This document shows, piece by piece, positions 7,293-15,444 of a stretch of DNA of 64,000 bases. A program made the translations under genes and the position numbers. Under the pieces are notes generated by a model. It did not search any database. It saw only the letters and a program-made list of their open reading frames with translations, and was not told the origin of the DNA. This DNA is from Oligella sp050920755 (GTDB taxonomy: Bacteria; Pseudomonadota; Gammaproteobacteria; Burkholderiales; Burkholderiaceae_B): the NCBI RefSeq assembly GCF_050920755.1, contig NZ_CP158480.1, forward strand, positions 1,674,001-1,738,000, read 5' to 3'. Each line of letters starts with the position of its first letter. Position 1 is the first letter of the stretch.

Positions 7293-9734
7293 TTAAAGTT
7301 TGATCTCAAAACCATGCAATTTAACTTTCGTACCTTCTACACCCGCATTAAATGACGTCATTTTAAGCGTTAAAACATCAACAGCTGCTTTAAAACCAGT
7401 AAGTTCAAGTTTAGCTCCTACAGCACCAAGAACGAAACCTTTCAAAGAGATATCAAATAAGGTTCCGGCACCTTTTATCCAACTCCAAGACCACCAGTTA
7501 GAGTCCGTATTAGTAAAGTTTGATGTGTCAACAGTAACAGAAGGCGCTGTAAGCGTTATCGAAGAAGCGGATCGCAAATTCATCGGCCCAACCGACGTTT
7601 TAGATTGTGGACCTAACACTAACTGACTATCCACACCCATATTGAATTCTGATGTAGAACCAAGAATTGCTTTAGTTCTTGTTCCGATAGTAGTTTCACC
7701 TTTAAAACCTATGGATAAATCTTTATGTCCACCCAAATAAGAGTCAAGATCAACTGAAGCAACTGAAGTAATTCTAGGACCCATAACATTCTGAATATTC
7801 AAACTCATAAAGTTCTTCATCACGGGGCCTGAAACATTTTGCATATATAAACTGTTATAGTTTTCGCTAACTAAACTATTGACATGCTCCTTTCGCATAC
7901 CTGTGACAGAAATTGTGTCGTTACCGGTAATTGTTTCTGTATGGTCACCGGTAATTTCTGTCGTCTGATTACCGCCGACAATAAATTTATCATCTGAAGT
8001 GACCTCAGTATCTTGAGTACCCGTGATTGTCTGCACTCGACTGGCGGTATAATTACCCGTTTCCAAACCATTAATCGTTGTTGTACGCGTGCTGTGAACG
8101 GTACGTTCTTCAGTATTATCAACGGTTGTTTTAAGATTATTCTTAATATGCTCGGTACGATTATTGCCTACAGTAATATCTAAGTTATTAAGAATATTAA
8201 CAACCATGTCATACTGAGCACGTAAATCAACCAGTTCCTGACCTAATTTATCAATAAATAAAATATGGTTTTCCGTGCTTGAATCACCAAAAACTGACTG
8301 AGTTCTGAAACCGCTGATATTCGCATCACCCGGCAAGTCTACCGGTGGCATATTCAGTTCGTTATAGACACGACCCAAGACGATAGGACGATCGGGATTA
8401 CCGCCGATAAAATCCACCACTACTTCATCACCGATACGCGGTAATTGCAAGCCGCCGAAACCGCCGCCTGCCCAAGGGCTGGACACACGAATCCAGCAAG
8501 AGCTGTTTTCGTCCTTTTTGCCCTCACGATCCCAGTGGAACTGAGCCTTTATTCGACCATACTTATCGGTGTATAACTCCTGACCGGCAGGACCTACCAC
8601 AATTGCCGTTTGAGGGCCGGATGTTTTGGGCTGTGGAGTAATACGAGGGGCGCGGAATTGCACCGAAGACGGAATGGCATTAAAAAAGAGTTCGAAGTGG
8701 TCTTTGCGATTAGTGCCTGTAGAATAACCGGCCACACCCATTTGATATTTAACAGCAACAATCAAAAACTCTTGATTTTCAGCCATGCGCGGATGATTAC
8801 GGAGCGTAAAAAGACGACCCGGTGCGGCACCGCGAACGGTAGTAATTGCAGAAACCAATTCCTGATTAACCTTTAATTCCTGCATGCGTAGGCGCGCATA
8901 TTGATCCGCATGGTCTAATTCCTGATAGCCGCCCTGCCATTCGTAAATTTCACTGCTCGCATCATCACCTGATAAGGAATCGGAAGTTAAGGCATCTAAT
9001 TTAACCTGAGGTTTACGGAAGTCAAAATCCACTACCGAATACTTAGCTGTAGTCATACCGGCACTACGCTGCCAAGTAAGAACGCTTTCATTATCCGAGG
9101 AGACATTCCCTTGAGCATCGTAATAGGTAAAAGTATCATAGGCAGGGAACGCCTCATGCGTTGAAGCGGCATCCGTAATGACTAAAGTATGGCTGCCATT
9201 ATCATGTTTAAAGTAATAATACATCCCCTCGTGCTCCATTAAACGGCTCACGAAGTTAAAGTCCGATTCCTGATACTGTACGCAATATTCCCAATCACGA
9301 TAGCTCTCAGTCAATTGATAATCAACAGAGAAACCGTAGCTGCCGAGCACCTCCTCAAGAATAGCGGGTACATTTTTATTTTGGAATATGCGGTTATCCT
9401 GATTTTGAGTTAAATACCAAAATTCCGGTCTAACAACCGCTTTATAAAGATAGTAGCTGGAATTCGCTTGCTCACGACCAATCAACGCAAACTCAATAAC
9501 CTTGCCGCTTAAATAGCGTGGAGTACCGGTGGAGGTTTCAATTTCAACGGTTAATTCAGTGCTTAACATTGAGCGCACATCCAACATAAACGTGCCGGAG
9601 ACAAGCTCAACCTCAAACTCATAAAGCGTCGATAAAGCTTCACGTCCTTTTAAACTTAAAAACGCTAATTGTGGACCCAATGCCGTATGGGCAACTATCG
9701 GACGATCCGTACTCGGTAAATTTAAGAAATCCAT
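7293..9734 (-). CDS. vgrG: T6SS spike protein VgrG
   Basis: An 813-residue VgrG, the trimeric puncturing tip of the type VI secretion tube. Residues ~1-370 are the gp27-like base, with the VgrG signature YCVQYQESDFNFVSRLMEHEG. Residues ~385-470 are the gp5 OB-fold (DKYGRIKAQFHWDREGK... WAGGGFGGLQLPRIGDEV... GGNPDRPIVLGRVYN). From ~500 onward a repetitive beta-helix spike contains TEITGDHTETITGND, and a C-terminal extension includes WWSWSWIKGAG. ATG 9734 is six bases after AAGGTGG. It heads the minus-strand cluster down to 2396. No catalytic C-terminal domain was recognised, so it looks like a structural VgrG served by a DUF2169 adaptor. Confidence 0.93.
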   Translation of the reverse strand: MDFLNLPSTDRPIVAHTALGPQLAFLSLKGREALSTLYEFEVELVSGTFMLDVRSMLSTELTVEIETSTGTPRYLSGKVIEFALIGREQANSSYYLYKAVVRPEFWYLTQNQDNRIFQNKNVPAILEEVLGSYGFSVDYQLTESYRDWEYCVQYQESDFNFVSRLMEHEGMYYYFKHDNGSHTLVITDAASTHEAFPAYDTFTYYDAQGNVSSDNESVLTWQRSAGMTTAKYSVVDFDFRKPQVKLDALTSDSLSGDDASSEIYEWQGGYQELDHADQYARLRMQELKVNQELVSAITTVRGAAPGRLFTLRNHPRMAENQEFLIVAVKYQMGVAGYSTGTNRKDHFELFFNAIPSSVQFRAPRITPQPKTSGPQTAIVVGPAGQELYTDKYGRIKAQFHWDREGKKDENSSCWIRVSSPWAGGGFGGLQLPRIGDEVVVDFIGGNPDRPIVLGRVYNELNMPPVDLPGDANISGFRTQSVFGDSSTENHILFIDKLGQELVDLRAQYDMVVNILNNLDITVGNNRTEHIKNNLKTTVDNTEERTVHSTRTTTINGLETGNYTASRVQTITGTQDTEVTSDDKFIVGGNQTTEITGDHTETITGNDTISVTGMRKEHVNSLVSENYNSLYMQNVSGPVMKNFMSLNIQNVMGPRITSVASVDLDSYLGGHKDLSIGFKGETTIGTRTKAILGSTSEFNMGVDSQLVLGPQSKTSVGPMNLRSASSITLTAPSVTVDTSNFTNTDSNWWSWSWIKGAGTLFDISLKGFVLGAVGAKLELTGFKAAVDVLTLKMTSFNAGVEGTKVKLHGFEIKL

Positions 9735-9737
9735 CAC

Positions 9738-10216
9738 ACACCACCTTATATAAATTCTGAATTAAACAGCGACGTTTAAAAGCCTATGCCTATTAATTAA
9801 ATTTAAAACGTCAGCTAGTGTGTACACAGCTTTTCGAATTCAGCGAGACAGTGGATCGTCTTAAAGCCAAGCTTAGTAATACACACAGACCATAAGCCAC
9901 ATATGATTTACTAGGGGACTATAACAAAAGGGGATTACAGTTTGGTGACTGATATATGACAAGGAAACGTTCACTGCCTTCATTAATTTAATAATTAAAC
10001 AATGACATTTCTTTAGAATAAGGTAATTTTTAAAGCACTGATAAATTGCCCATAAACATGGTGTTTATTAGCTTATAAGTAAATGCTTATTTTGTAATTT
10101 TTCCAAAAAAAACACTTTAAATTATAAGTATCGCGATTTTTATCGACAAAAGCGATAAAGTATCAAATCATTCGGTTACAACACGTTGCAAAATAATCAA
10201 TGCGTAGACGCGGATT
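9738..10216. other. AT-rich intergenic region upstream of vgrG
   Basis: About 480 bases without a convincing gene. It should hold the promoter of the vgrG cluster, but no clear -35/-10 pair for the minus strand stands out. The only strong structure is the inverted repeat at 9768-9816, listed separately. A short TATCGC/GCGATA inverted pair near 10130-10157 follows the 10217 gene but lacks a clean T-run, so it is not called a terminator. Confidence 0.5.
9768..9816 (-). promoter_or_regulatory. inverted repeat in the vgrG leader
   Basis: AGC-GACGTTT (9768-9777) pairs with AAACGTC-A-GCT (9806-9816), ten pairs with one bulge around an AT-rich loop of 28 bases. It sits about 33 bases before the vgrG start, inside the probable mRNA leader. 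It could be an operator or an RNA structure that limits translation. No T-run follows on the minus strand, so it is not a standard terminator. Confidence 0.35.
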
Positions 10217-10753
10217 CTATTCATCTGACTGCAAAATAATAAATACACTCGGCCGATGAGGTAAATACTTAATATCTACAATTTCACCTTCAGACGGCAA
10301 ACGATAACGCGCTCGAATCGGATAGTAACGATAACTCGAGGACAAATAACTGCTCTCTATCACTGCTTGGTCGGCGGTGACATAGCTTAATGTCAACTGA
10401 TAGGTGCGTTTGTAATTGACCTCAATATCTGCTACCTCTCGCTTAATAACCGTTGCTTGGGCTGCTTGACCAAATTGATTGACCGCTCGTACCACCGTAT
10501 TCTCTGCTAATAATAAAGCCCAAATAACACTGAAAAAACTAATCCCAAAAGGTATGATCCACCATAACACAGAGAAAACATCACTTAACTCAGGGGTCAA
10601 CAACTTACCCCGACTTCGATTTAAGCCTGGAATCGTGGCATATAAAGCAACACGAATACTATGTAATAACAAACAGCAGGCAATAACAAGAATAGGCACC
10701 GGCCATCCCCTATCAACGGCCCAGATTAACCATTCCAAGATAAATTGCAGCAT
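10217..10753 (-). CDS. small membrane protein, DUF3592-like
   Basis: About 178 residues with two hydrophobic segments near the N-terminus (PVPILVIACCLLLHSIRVAL and an LWWIIPFGISFFSVIWALLL stretch). A soluble beta-rich domain follows (TYQLTLSYVTADQAVIESSY... RYRLPSEGEIVDIKYLPHRP) that resembles DUF3592 proteins. The ATG at 10753 is chosen because GAGGG lies eight bases upstream; a TTG at 10768 is too close to its ribosome site. Its end, with YLPHRPSVFIIL, is like the YLPSKPQYIII of its neighbour at 10840, so the two are related. Function unknown. Confidence 0.7.
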   Translation of the reverse strand: MLQFILEWLIWAVDRGWPVPILVIACCLLLHSIRVALYATIPGLNRSRGKLLTPELSDVFSVLWWIIPFGISFFSVIWALLLAENTVVRAVNQFGQAAQATVIKREVADIEVNYKRTYQLTLSYVTADQAVIESSYLSSSYRYYPIRARYRLPSEGEIVDIKYLPHRPSVFIILQSDE

Positions 10754-10839
10754 GTAATGAACCCTCAAATTCCTCTAGTGAGATGAGCACTATTTCTCAA
10801 ATAGCAGATTAAAAGCCCACAAATCGCTGCACGTATCCA

Positions 10840-11442
10840 TTAACGAACGCACTGTGTTTGAATTTGCTGTTGATAATCCGCTATTTGCTCCGAATATTGG
10901 ACATTTGTCGGGTCAAAGTGTAATTTACGCTTAGCCTCTGCCAATTTTCCCATCAGTGCCTCGCAATGTTCTGCCCCAAGCTCTCTCATAATAATGATAT
11001 ATTGCGGCTTGCTCGGTAAATACTTAAGCCTGAAGGTCGCATTTAAAGTCGGGTAACGTGCTCGATTCTGCCATGGGTAAATATTAAAATCATCGGTATC
11101 GAAAAATGTCTCTACTACCTTGCCCTCTTGATCGCGGTAAATGATGTGATGACGCTGAACTCGAATCTCATTGTGCCGACGATTTAAAGACTCGATATTG
11201 ACGACTTGGCCATGTCCCTCAAGCCCATATTGATTCGTTAAATAAACCACAATATGCGGCCTTAAGAACAAAGACAATACGAGCGTACTAGTAGTTAAGA
11301 ATAAGCAAGTCATTAGCAAAAGCTTGGCCCGCTTTGCCGGCTTTGCGAAAAGAATAAGCAATCCGGCCAATAGCAACAAAAACAACAATAACGGCCAGAT
11401 TTTATAGAGCGACCAAACAATTAAGGCGGAAAATTCTTGCAT
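10840..11442 (-). CDS. small membrane protein, intact paralogue of the IS21-broken gene
   Basis: A 200-residue protein. Two membrane segments (about 7-32 and 40-66) are followed by a soluble domain with RRHNEIRVQRHHIIYR, ETFFDTDDFNIYPWQNRARYP and LKYLPSKPQYIII, and by a charged helical tail of about 50 residues. The disrupted gene at 1999-2388 shares SLYKIWPL near the start and the RRHNE and FFDTDDFN motifs. The DUF3592-like assignment is tentative. It forms a minus-strand trio with 10217 and 11458 upstream of vgrG. Copies on both sides of the T6SS cluster would fit immunity or accessory membrane factors, but this is inference. Confidence 0.7.
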   Translation of the reverse strand: MQEFSALIVWSLYKIWPLLLFLLLLAGLLILFAKPAKRAKLLLMTCLFLTTSTLVLSLFLRPHIVVYLTNQYGLEGHGQVVNIESLNRRHNEIRVQRHHIIYRDQEGKVVETFFDTDDFNIYPWQNRARYPTLNATFRLKYLPSKPQYIIIMRELGAEHCEALMGKLAEAKRKLHFDPTNVQYSEQIADYQQQIQTQCVR

Positions 11443-11457
11443 AAAACGTTCTTTTTA

Positions 11458-11892
11458 TTAGATGTATCGAATCAAACTTGACAGATACCAAGCAAAAAAT
11501 ATAAACACCCCAAACCACATACAGATTTTCATTATCTTCAAAAAAAGTCTCAATGGACTTTCTGAAATTCTGCCCAAAACACGTATCGAATTTGCATTAT
11601 CCGGATCAACCAATAACGGCAAACGCTGACCTACTTCATACAATTTTACCGAACTACTGACTGTCGACGATTTATAATAGTTTTGCCCGTTAAACACATA
11701 GTGAATCTTAGCCCGATATAAAACTGAAGATTCACTATCAACCGTTTCATAACCGCTCACTTCACCTTCAAGCAGTACTGCTTTATTAACAAAACGTTGG
11801 TCTCGATAACTCAAATAATTTACCAAGACAATAAACCCCACCATAAACCAAAAGGCAGGTTGTGCGTCATAAAACGCTTGGAGAAATCTCAT
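11458..11892 (-). CDS. DUF3592-like membrane protein
   Basis: A 144-residue protein with one N-terminal membrane segment (WFMVGFIVLVNYLSY), a central beta domain (VSGYETVDSESSVLYRAKIHYVFNGQNYYKSS... VGQRLPLLVDPDNANSIRVLG) and a C-terminal membrane segment (ICMWFGVFIFFAWYLSSLI). The central part, an extended-strand Y-x-F-x-G-x-x-Y core followed by VDPDNANS, is the classic DUF3592 layout. It lies 15 bases upstream of the 10840 gene and is probably co-transcribed with it. Function unknown. Confidence 0.72.
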   Translation of the reverse strand: MRFLQAFYDAQPAFWFMVGFIVLVNYLSYRDQRFVNKAVLLEGEVSGYETVDSESSVLYRAKIHYVFNGQNYYKSSTVSSSVKLYEVGQRLPLLVDPDNANSIRVLGRISESPLRLFLKIMKICMWFGVFIFFAWYLSSLIRYI

Positions 11893-11965
11893 ACAAAATA
11901 TCGTTTAAAAATCGTAGTAATCAATTAATAGGATATTTTGATGACAGCCTGATGACAAAACAATT

Positions 11966-11994
11966 AAAAAGGGGCGGATAAATATCACGCCCCC
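11966..11994 (-). terminator. intrinsic terminator after the ferredoxin-reductase gene
   Basis: On the minus strand GGGGCG (11988-11993) pairs with CGCCCC (11971-11976), followed by a T-run (11966-11970). It lies 38 bases beyond the stop at 12032. Confidence 0.75.
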
Positions 11995-12031
11995 GATTAT
12001 TTAAAAAATACGAGTTAAAGCCCTATCAACC

Positions 12032-13066
12032 TTAAACCTCGTCTTTAGCCGAAGTAAAGGCATCGGCAAAAAATTCCGTCTCAGGTAAGCCCTTTTGCTG
12101 AGTAAAGCTTTTACGTGCACTTTCAACCACAATGGGAGCACCACAGGCATAAACCTGATAGCCGGATAAATCCTCAAAATCATCCAGAACGGCTTGATGC
12201 ACAAAGCCGGTACGACCCTGCCATTGATCCTCTGCCAAGGCATCGGACACCACCGGCACATAGTTAAAAAACGGCAACTCGGCAGCCCACTGCTCCGCCA
12301 AGTCATTCATATAGAGATCCTTGGGTCGACGACCACCCCAATACAGTGTAATAGGACGCTCAATGCCTTTGGCGATAATATCCTCCATGATGCCTTTAAG
12401 CGGAGAAAAACCGGTACCACTGGCCACAAAGATCATCGGCTTATCCGAGTCCTCACGTAAGAAGAAAGTCCCTAATGGCCCCTCGATACGCAGAATTTCA
12501 CGCTCTTTAATCGGACGATCGGCAACACCGAACAGGCGATCGGTAAACATCCCGCCCGGCATATGACGTATATGCAACTCCAAAGGCTTACCCTCTTCCG
12601 GCGCTACCGCAATGGAATAAGAACGGCGCACATTATCCTTAAAAATAAAGTCTAAATACTGACCGGCATAATAGCGGAACGGCTCGGTGGAAGGCATTTG
12701 CAACTGCACCAACATCACATCGTCATTAAGCCTTTCCATCTTAAGCACGCGGGCCGGCATTTTGCGAGTAATAATATCGGTTTCTAAGCGTACCTCCGAA
12801 CTTTCTATCACCAAATCGGATTGCGCCGTGGTCTGACAGAATAAGGTATAACCCTCTGCCATCTCATCCGGTGACATCATCTGCTCAGTGCCGATCCCCG
12901 GATCATAATCACCCTCAAGTACCTTGCCCTTACAGCTGATGCACGAACCGCTACGACAGCTATAGGGTAAAATCACACCGGCATCCAGGGCCGCATCCAA
13001 AATGATTTGACCCTCTTTTACCGTAAACTGATGCCCACTGGGCATCACTTCAACTTTATAAGACAT
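12032..13066 (-). CDS. 2Fe-2S ferredoxin / flavin reductase (AscD-like, CDP-6-deoxy-glucoseen reductase family)
   Basis: A 344-residue fusion of a plant-type [2Fe-2S] ferredoxin domain (Cys37, Cys42, Cys45, Cys77; motif CRSGSCISC) with a ferredoxin-NADP-reductase module. The FAD site is RRSYSIAVAP and the NAD(P)H site ASGTGFSPLKG. It would pass electrons from NAD(P)H through FAD to the iron-sulfur centre. Annotation pipelines often name the Burkholderiales orthologue CDP-6-deoxy-delta-3,4-glucoseen reductase, but its real substrate there is unknown and no deoxysugar genes lie nearby. ATG 13066 is nine bases after AAGGA; an upstream ATG at 13075 abuts the ribosome site. Confidence 0.85.
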   Translation of the reverse strand: MSYKVEVMPSGHQFTVKEGQIILDAALDAGVILPYSCRSGSCISCKGKVLEGDYDPGIGTEQMMSPDEMAEGYTLFCQTTAQSDLVIESSEVRLETDIITRKMPARVLKMERLNDDVMLVQLQMPSTEPFRYYAGQYLDFIFKDNVRRSYSIAVAPEEGKPLELHIRHMPGGMFTDRLFGVADRPIKEREILRIEGPLGTFFLREDSDKPMIFVASGTGFSPLKGIMEDIIAKGIERPITLYWGGRRPKDLYMNDLAEQWAAELPFFNYVPVVSDALAEDQWQGRTGFVHQAVLDDFEDLSGYQVYACGAPIVVESARKSFTQQKGLPETEFFADAFTSAKDEV

Positions 13067-13104
13067 GGATGGCATTCCTTTTTGTATGGTTAGGTAAGGC
13101 GGTG

Positions 13105-15426
13105 TTAATCGCTCGCTTCATCAGCATCAGTTTCAGGAGCACGACTTAAGACAAAGTCCTTAAGTCTCACATCTAAACTACGCCCCTTGCGCGCACGCTT
13201 ACCTATATACATTTCCAATTCATTTAAACTTAAAATATCAGTACTTTCTTTGCGACGATAGCTACCGCTTACCGCTAAGCCATTTTCCCCAAAAGGTACT
13301 ACTTGATTTAGTTTATCATCATCGTCGAGACCGATTAAGATTGTCCCTAGGCCGCCACCTGCTAATTTTCTGACTTCAGACAAAGCAATCACTAAAAAAC
13401 GGCCTTTTTTACTTAATAGCGCTAAATAACGATCGTCTTGATTAACTAAAACCGGCTTTAAGAGCGGCGTTTCTATGGTCACAAACTGTTTACCCGCTTT
13501 TTGACGGCTGCCCATATCCTCAACCGTAGTCATAAAGCCGACCCCTTGCTCCTGCACCAACAATAGTTGCTGAGTCTTATCCGCTGCAAAGAAGTGATTA
13601 ATCTTGGTATTTGACTCACTGTCAACCATGGCGGTGATCGGTTGACCGTCACCGCGCGCTGACGGTAAGTCTGCAACATCAACCGTATAAGCCCGACCCA
13701 CATTGGAAAGAGCAATCAGCTGATCAACGGTGCGCACTTCAAACGTATCGTAAAGCTTATCACCGGCTTTAAAGTTAAACTGCTCCGGTTCATGACCATG
13801 CCCCTGACGTGCACGGATCCAGCCCTTTTGAGAAACCACGACGGTCACCGGTTCGTCCGCCACCTTGATTTCCAACACGGCTTTTTCCGCCTCTTGAATC
13901 ACGGTACGACGATCATCGCCGTACTTCTTGGCATCGGCTTCAATCTCTTTAATCATCATTTTGCGCATAGCCGCCGGATTATCTAAAAGATGCTGTAAAT
14001 CGGCCTGCTCTTGGCGTTTATCGGCTAATTCCTGCTCGATTTTAAAGCCCTCCAGACGTGCCAATTGACGTAAACGCATCTCTAAAATATCTTCGGCTTG
14101 ACGTTCGCTCAGATTAAAGCGATTCATCAATGCAGAACGCGGCTCATCGGATTCACGAATGGTGGCTATCACCTCATCCACATTAAGATAAACCACCATA
14201 CGACCTTCCAAGACATGGATACGGTCGGTGACTTTTTCTAAACGGTATTGGGTACGACGAGTCACGGTGGTGGTACGGAACGCCAACCACTCCGTTAAAA
14301 TTTCCAATAAATTGCGTTGACGCGGCCGTCCATCGATACCGATGCAGACGAGGTTAATAGTGGCATTACCCTCCATACCGGTTTTAGCTAAGAGCTGATT
14401 AACAAATTCCTCACGGTCGACCTTGGAGGTTTTGGGCTCGAAAACCAGCCGTACGGCTGCGTCCTTACCCGATTCATCACGCACCGAATCCAATAAGGAC
14501 AACATTGCCGAGCGTGCCTGCTGTTGCTCCGAAGTCAGTGCTTTACGACCGGTACGCACACGCGGATTGGAAATTTCCTCAATTTCTTCGAGAATTTTTT
14601 GCGAACTGGTGTTTGGCGGCAACTCAGTCACCACCAATTGCCATTGACCACGAGCTAATTCCTCAAATTCCCAACGCGCACGCACTTTAATTGAGCCGCG
14701 ACCGCTTTTATAAATGTCGGCAATTTCCTCAGCAGCCGTAATAATTTGCGCGCCGGTGGCAAAATCGGGTCCAGGTACATAGTTCATCAATTCGTCGATC
14801 GCCATATTGGGCTTTTTCAATAAAGCCACACAAGCCGCAGCGATTTCACGTAAATTATGCGAAGGAATTTCCGTTGCCATCCCCACCGCAATACCGGATG
14901 CGCCGTTTAACAGCATCATCGGCAGCCGTGCCGGCAATAAGAGAGGCTCCTTTTCACTACCGTCGTAGTTGGGAATAAAATCGACCGTCCCCTCACCCAA
15001 CTCCTCCAGCAGCAATTCCGCCATCGGGGTTAAGCGCGCTTCGGTATAACGCATTGCAGCCGCGCCATCACCGTCTCGGGAGCCGAAATTACCCTGTCCG
15101 TCAACCAGTGGATAGCGTAAAGTGAAGCTTTGCGCCATTCGCACCATTGCATCATAAGCTGCTTGGTCGCCATGGGGGTGATACTTACCGAGCACATCAC
15201 CGACCACGCGGGCAGACTTCACCGGTTTGGCATTGCCCTTTAAGCCCATCGCATTCATGGCATAAAGAATGCGTCGCTGCACCGGCTTTTGACCGTCACT
15301 CACATCCGGTAAGGCACGGCCTTTTACGACCGAAACGGCGTAGTCTAAATAGGCTTTCTCAGCATATAAGCCAAGGGTCACGCCCTCTTCTTCGGGCACA
15401 TCAAATAAACTGTTTTGCTCTGTCAT
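13105..15426 (-). CDS. parC: DNA topoisomerase IV subunit A
   Basis: The 773-residue DNA-breaking subunit of topoisomerase IV, which unlinks daughter chromosomes. The active-site tyrosine is Tyr127 in AAMRYTEAR. The winged-helix/tower region and a C-terminal beta-pinwheel (VVSQKGWIRARQGHG, GRAYTVDVADLPSARGDGQP) are present. The quinolone-target segment reads HPHGDQAAYDAMVRMAQ, so the position equal to E. coli Ser80 is Gln88. It follows parE by 18 bases on the same strand, a two-gene operon. Length and motifs are normal. Confidence 0.96.
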   Translation of the reverse strand: MTEQNSLFDVPEEEGVTLGLYAEKAYLDYAVSVVKGRALPDVSDGQKPVQRRILYAMNAMGLKGNAKPVKSARVVGDVLGKYHPHGDQAAYDAMVRMAQSFTLRYPLVDGQGNFGSRDGDGAAAMRYTEARLTPMAELLLEELGEGTVDFIPNYDGSEKEPLLLPARLPMMLLNGASGIAVGMATEIPSHNLREIAAACVALLKKPNMAIDELMNYVPGPDFATGAQIITAAEEIADIYKSGRGSIKVRARWEFEELARGQWQLVVTELPPNTSSQKILEEIEEISNPRVRTGRKALTSEQQQARSAMLSLLDSVRDESGKDAAVRLVFEPKTSKVDREEFVNQLLAKTGMEGNATINLVCIGIDGRPRQRNLLEILTEWLAFRTTTVTRRTQYRLEKVTDRIHVLEGRMVVYLNVDEVIATIRESDEPRSALMNRFNLSERQAEDILEMRLRQLARLEGFKIEQELADKRQEQADLQHLLDNPAAMRKMMIKEIEADAKKYGDDRRTVIQEAEKAVLEIKVADEPVTVVVSQKGWIRARQGHGHEPEQFNFKAGDKLYDTFEVRTVDQLIALSNVGRAYTVDVADLPSARGDGQPITAMVDSESNTKINHFFAADKTQQLLLVQEQGVGFMTTVEDMGSRQKAGKQFVTIETPLLKPVLVNQDDRYLALLSKKGRFLVIALSEVRKLAGGGLGTILIGLDDDDKLNQVVPFGENGLAVSGSYRRKESTDILSLNELEMYIGKRARKGRSLDVRLKDFVLSRAPETDADEASD

Positions 15427-15444
15427 TTAATACTTAAAATCTAT

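Noticed and set aside
2396..9734. A toxin domain in the vgrG module
   Set aside because: The C-terminal parts of VgrG, the DUF2169 protein and the PAAR-like protein were read for lipase, nuclease, peptidoglycan hydrolase or RHS patterns; none was recognised.
12001..12306. 101-codon ORF overlapping the ferredoxin-reductase gene in another frame
   Set aside because: It overlaps the C-terminal reductase coding region, has no family resemblance and no ribosome site; it is a by-product of the real frame.
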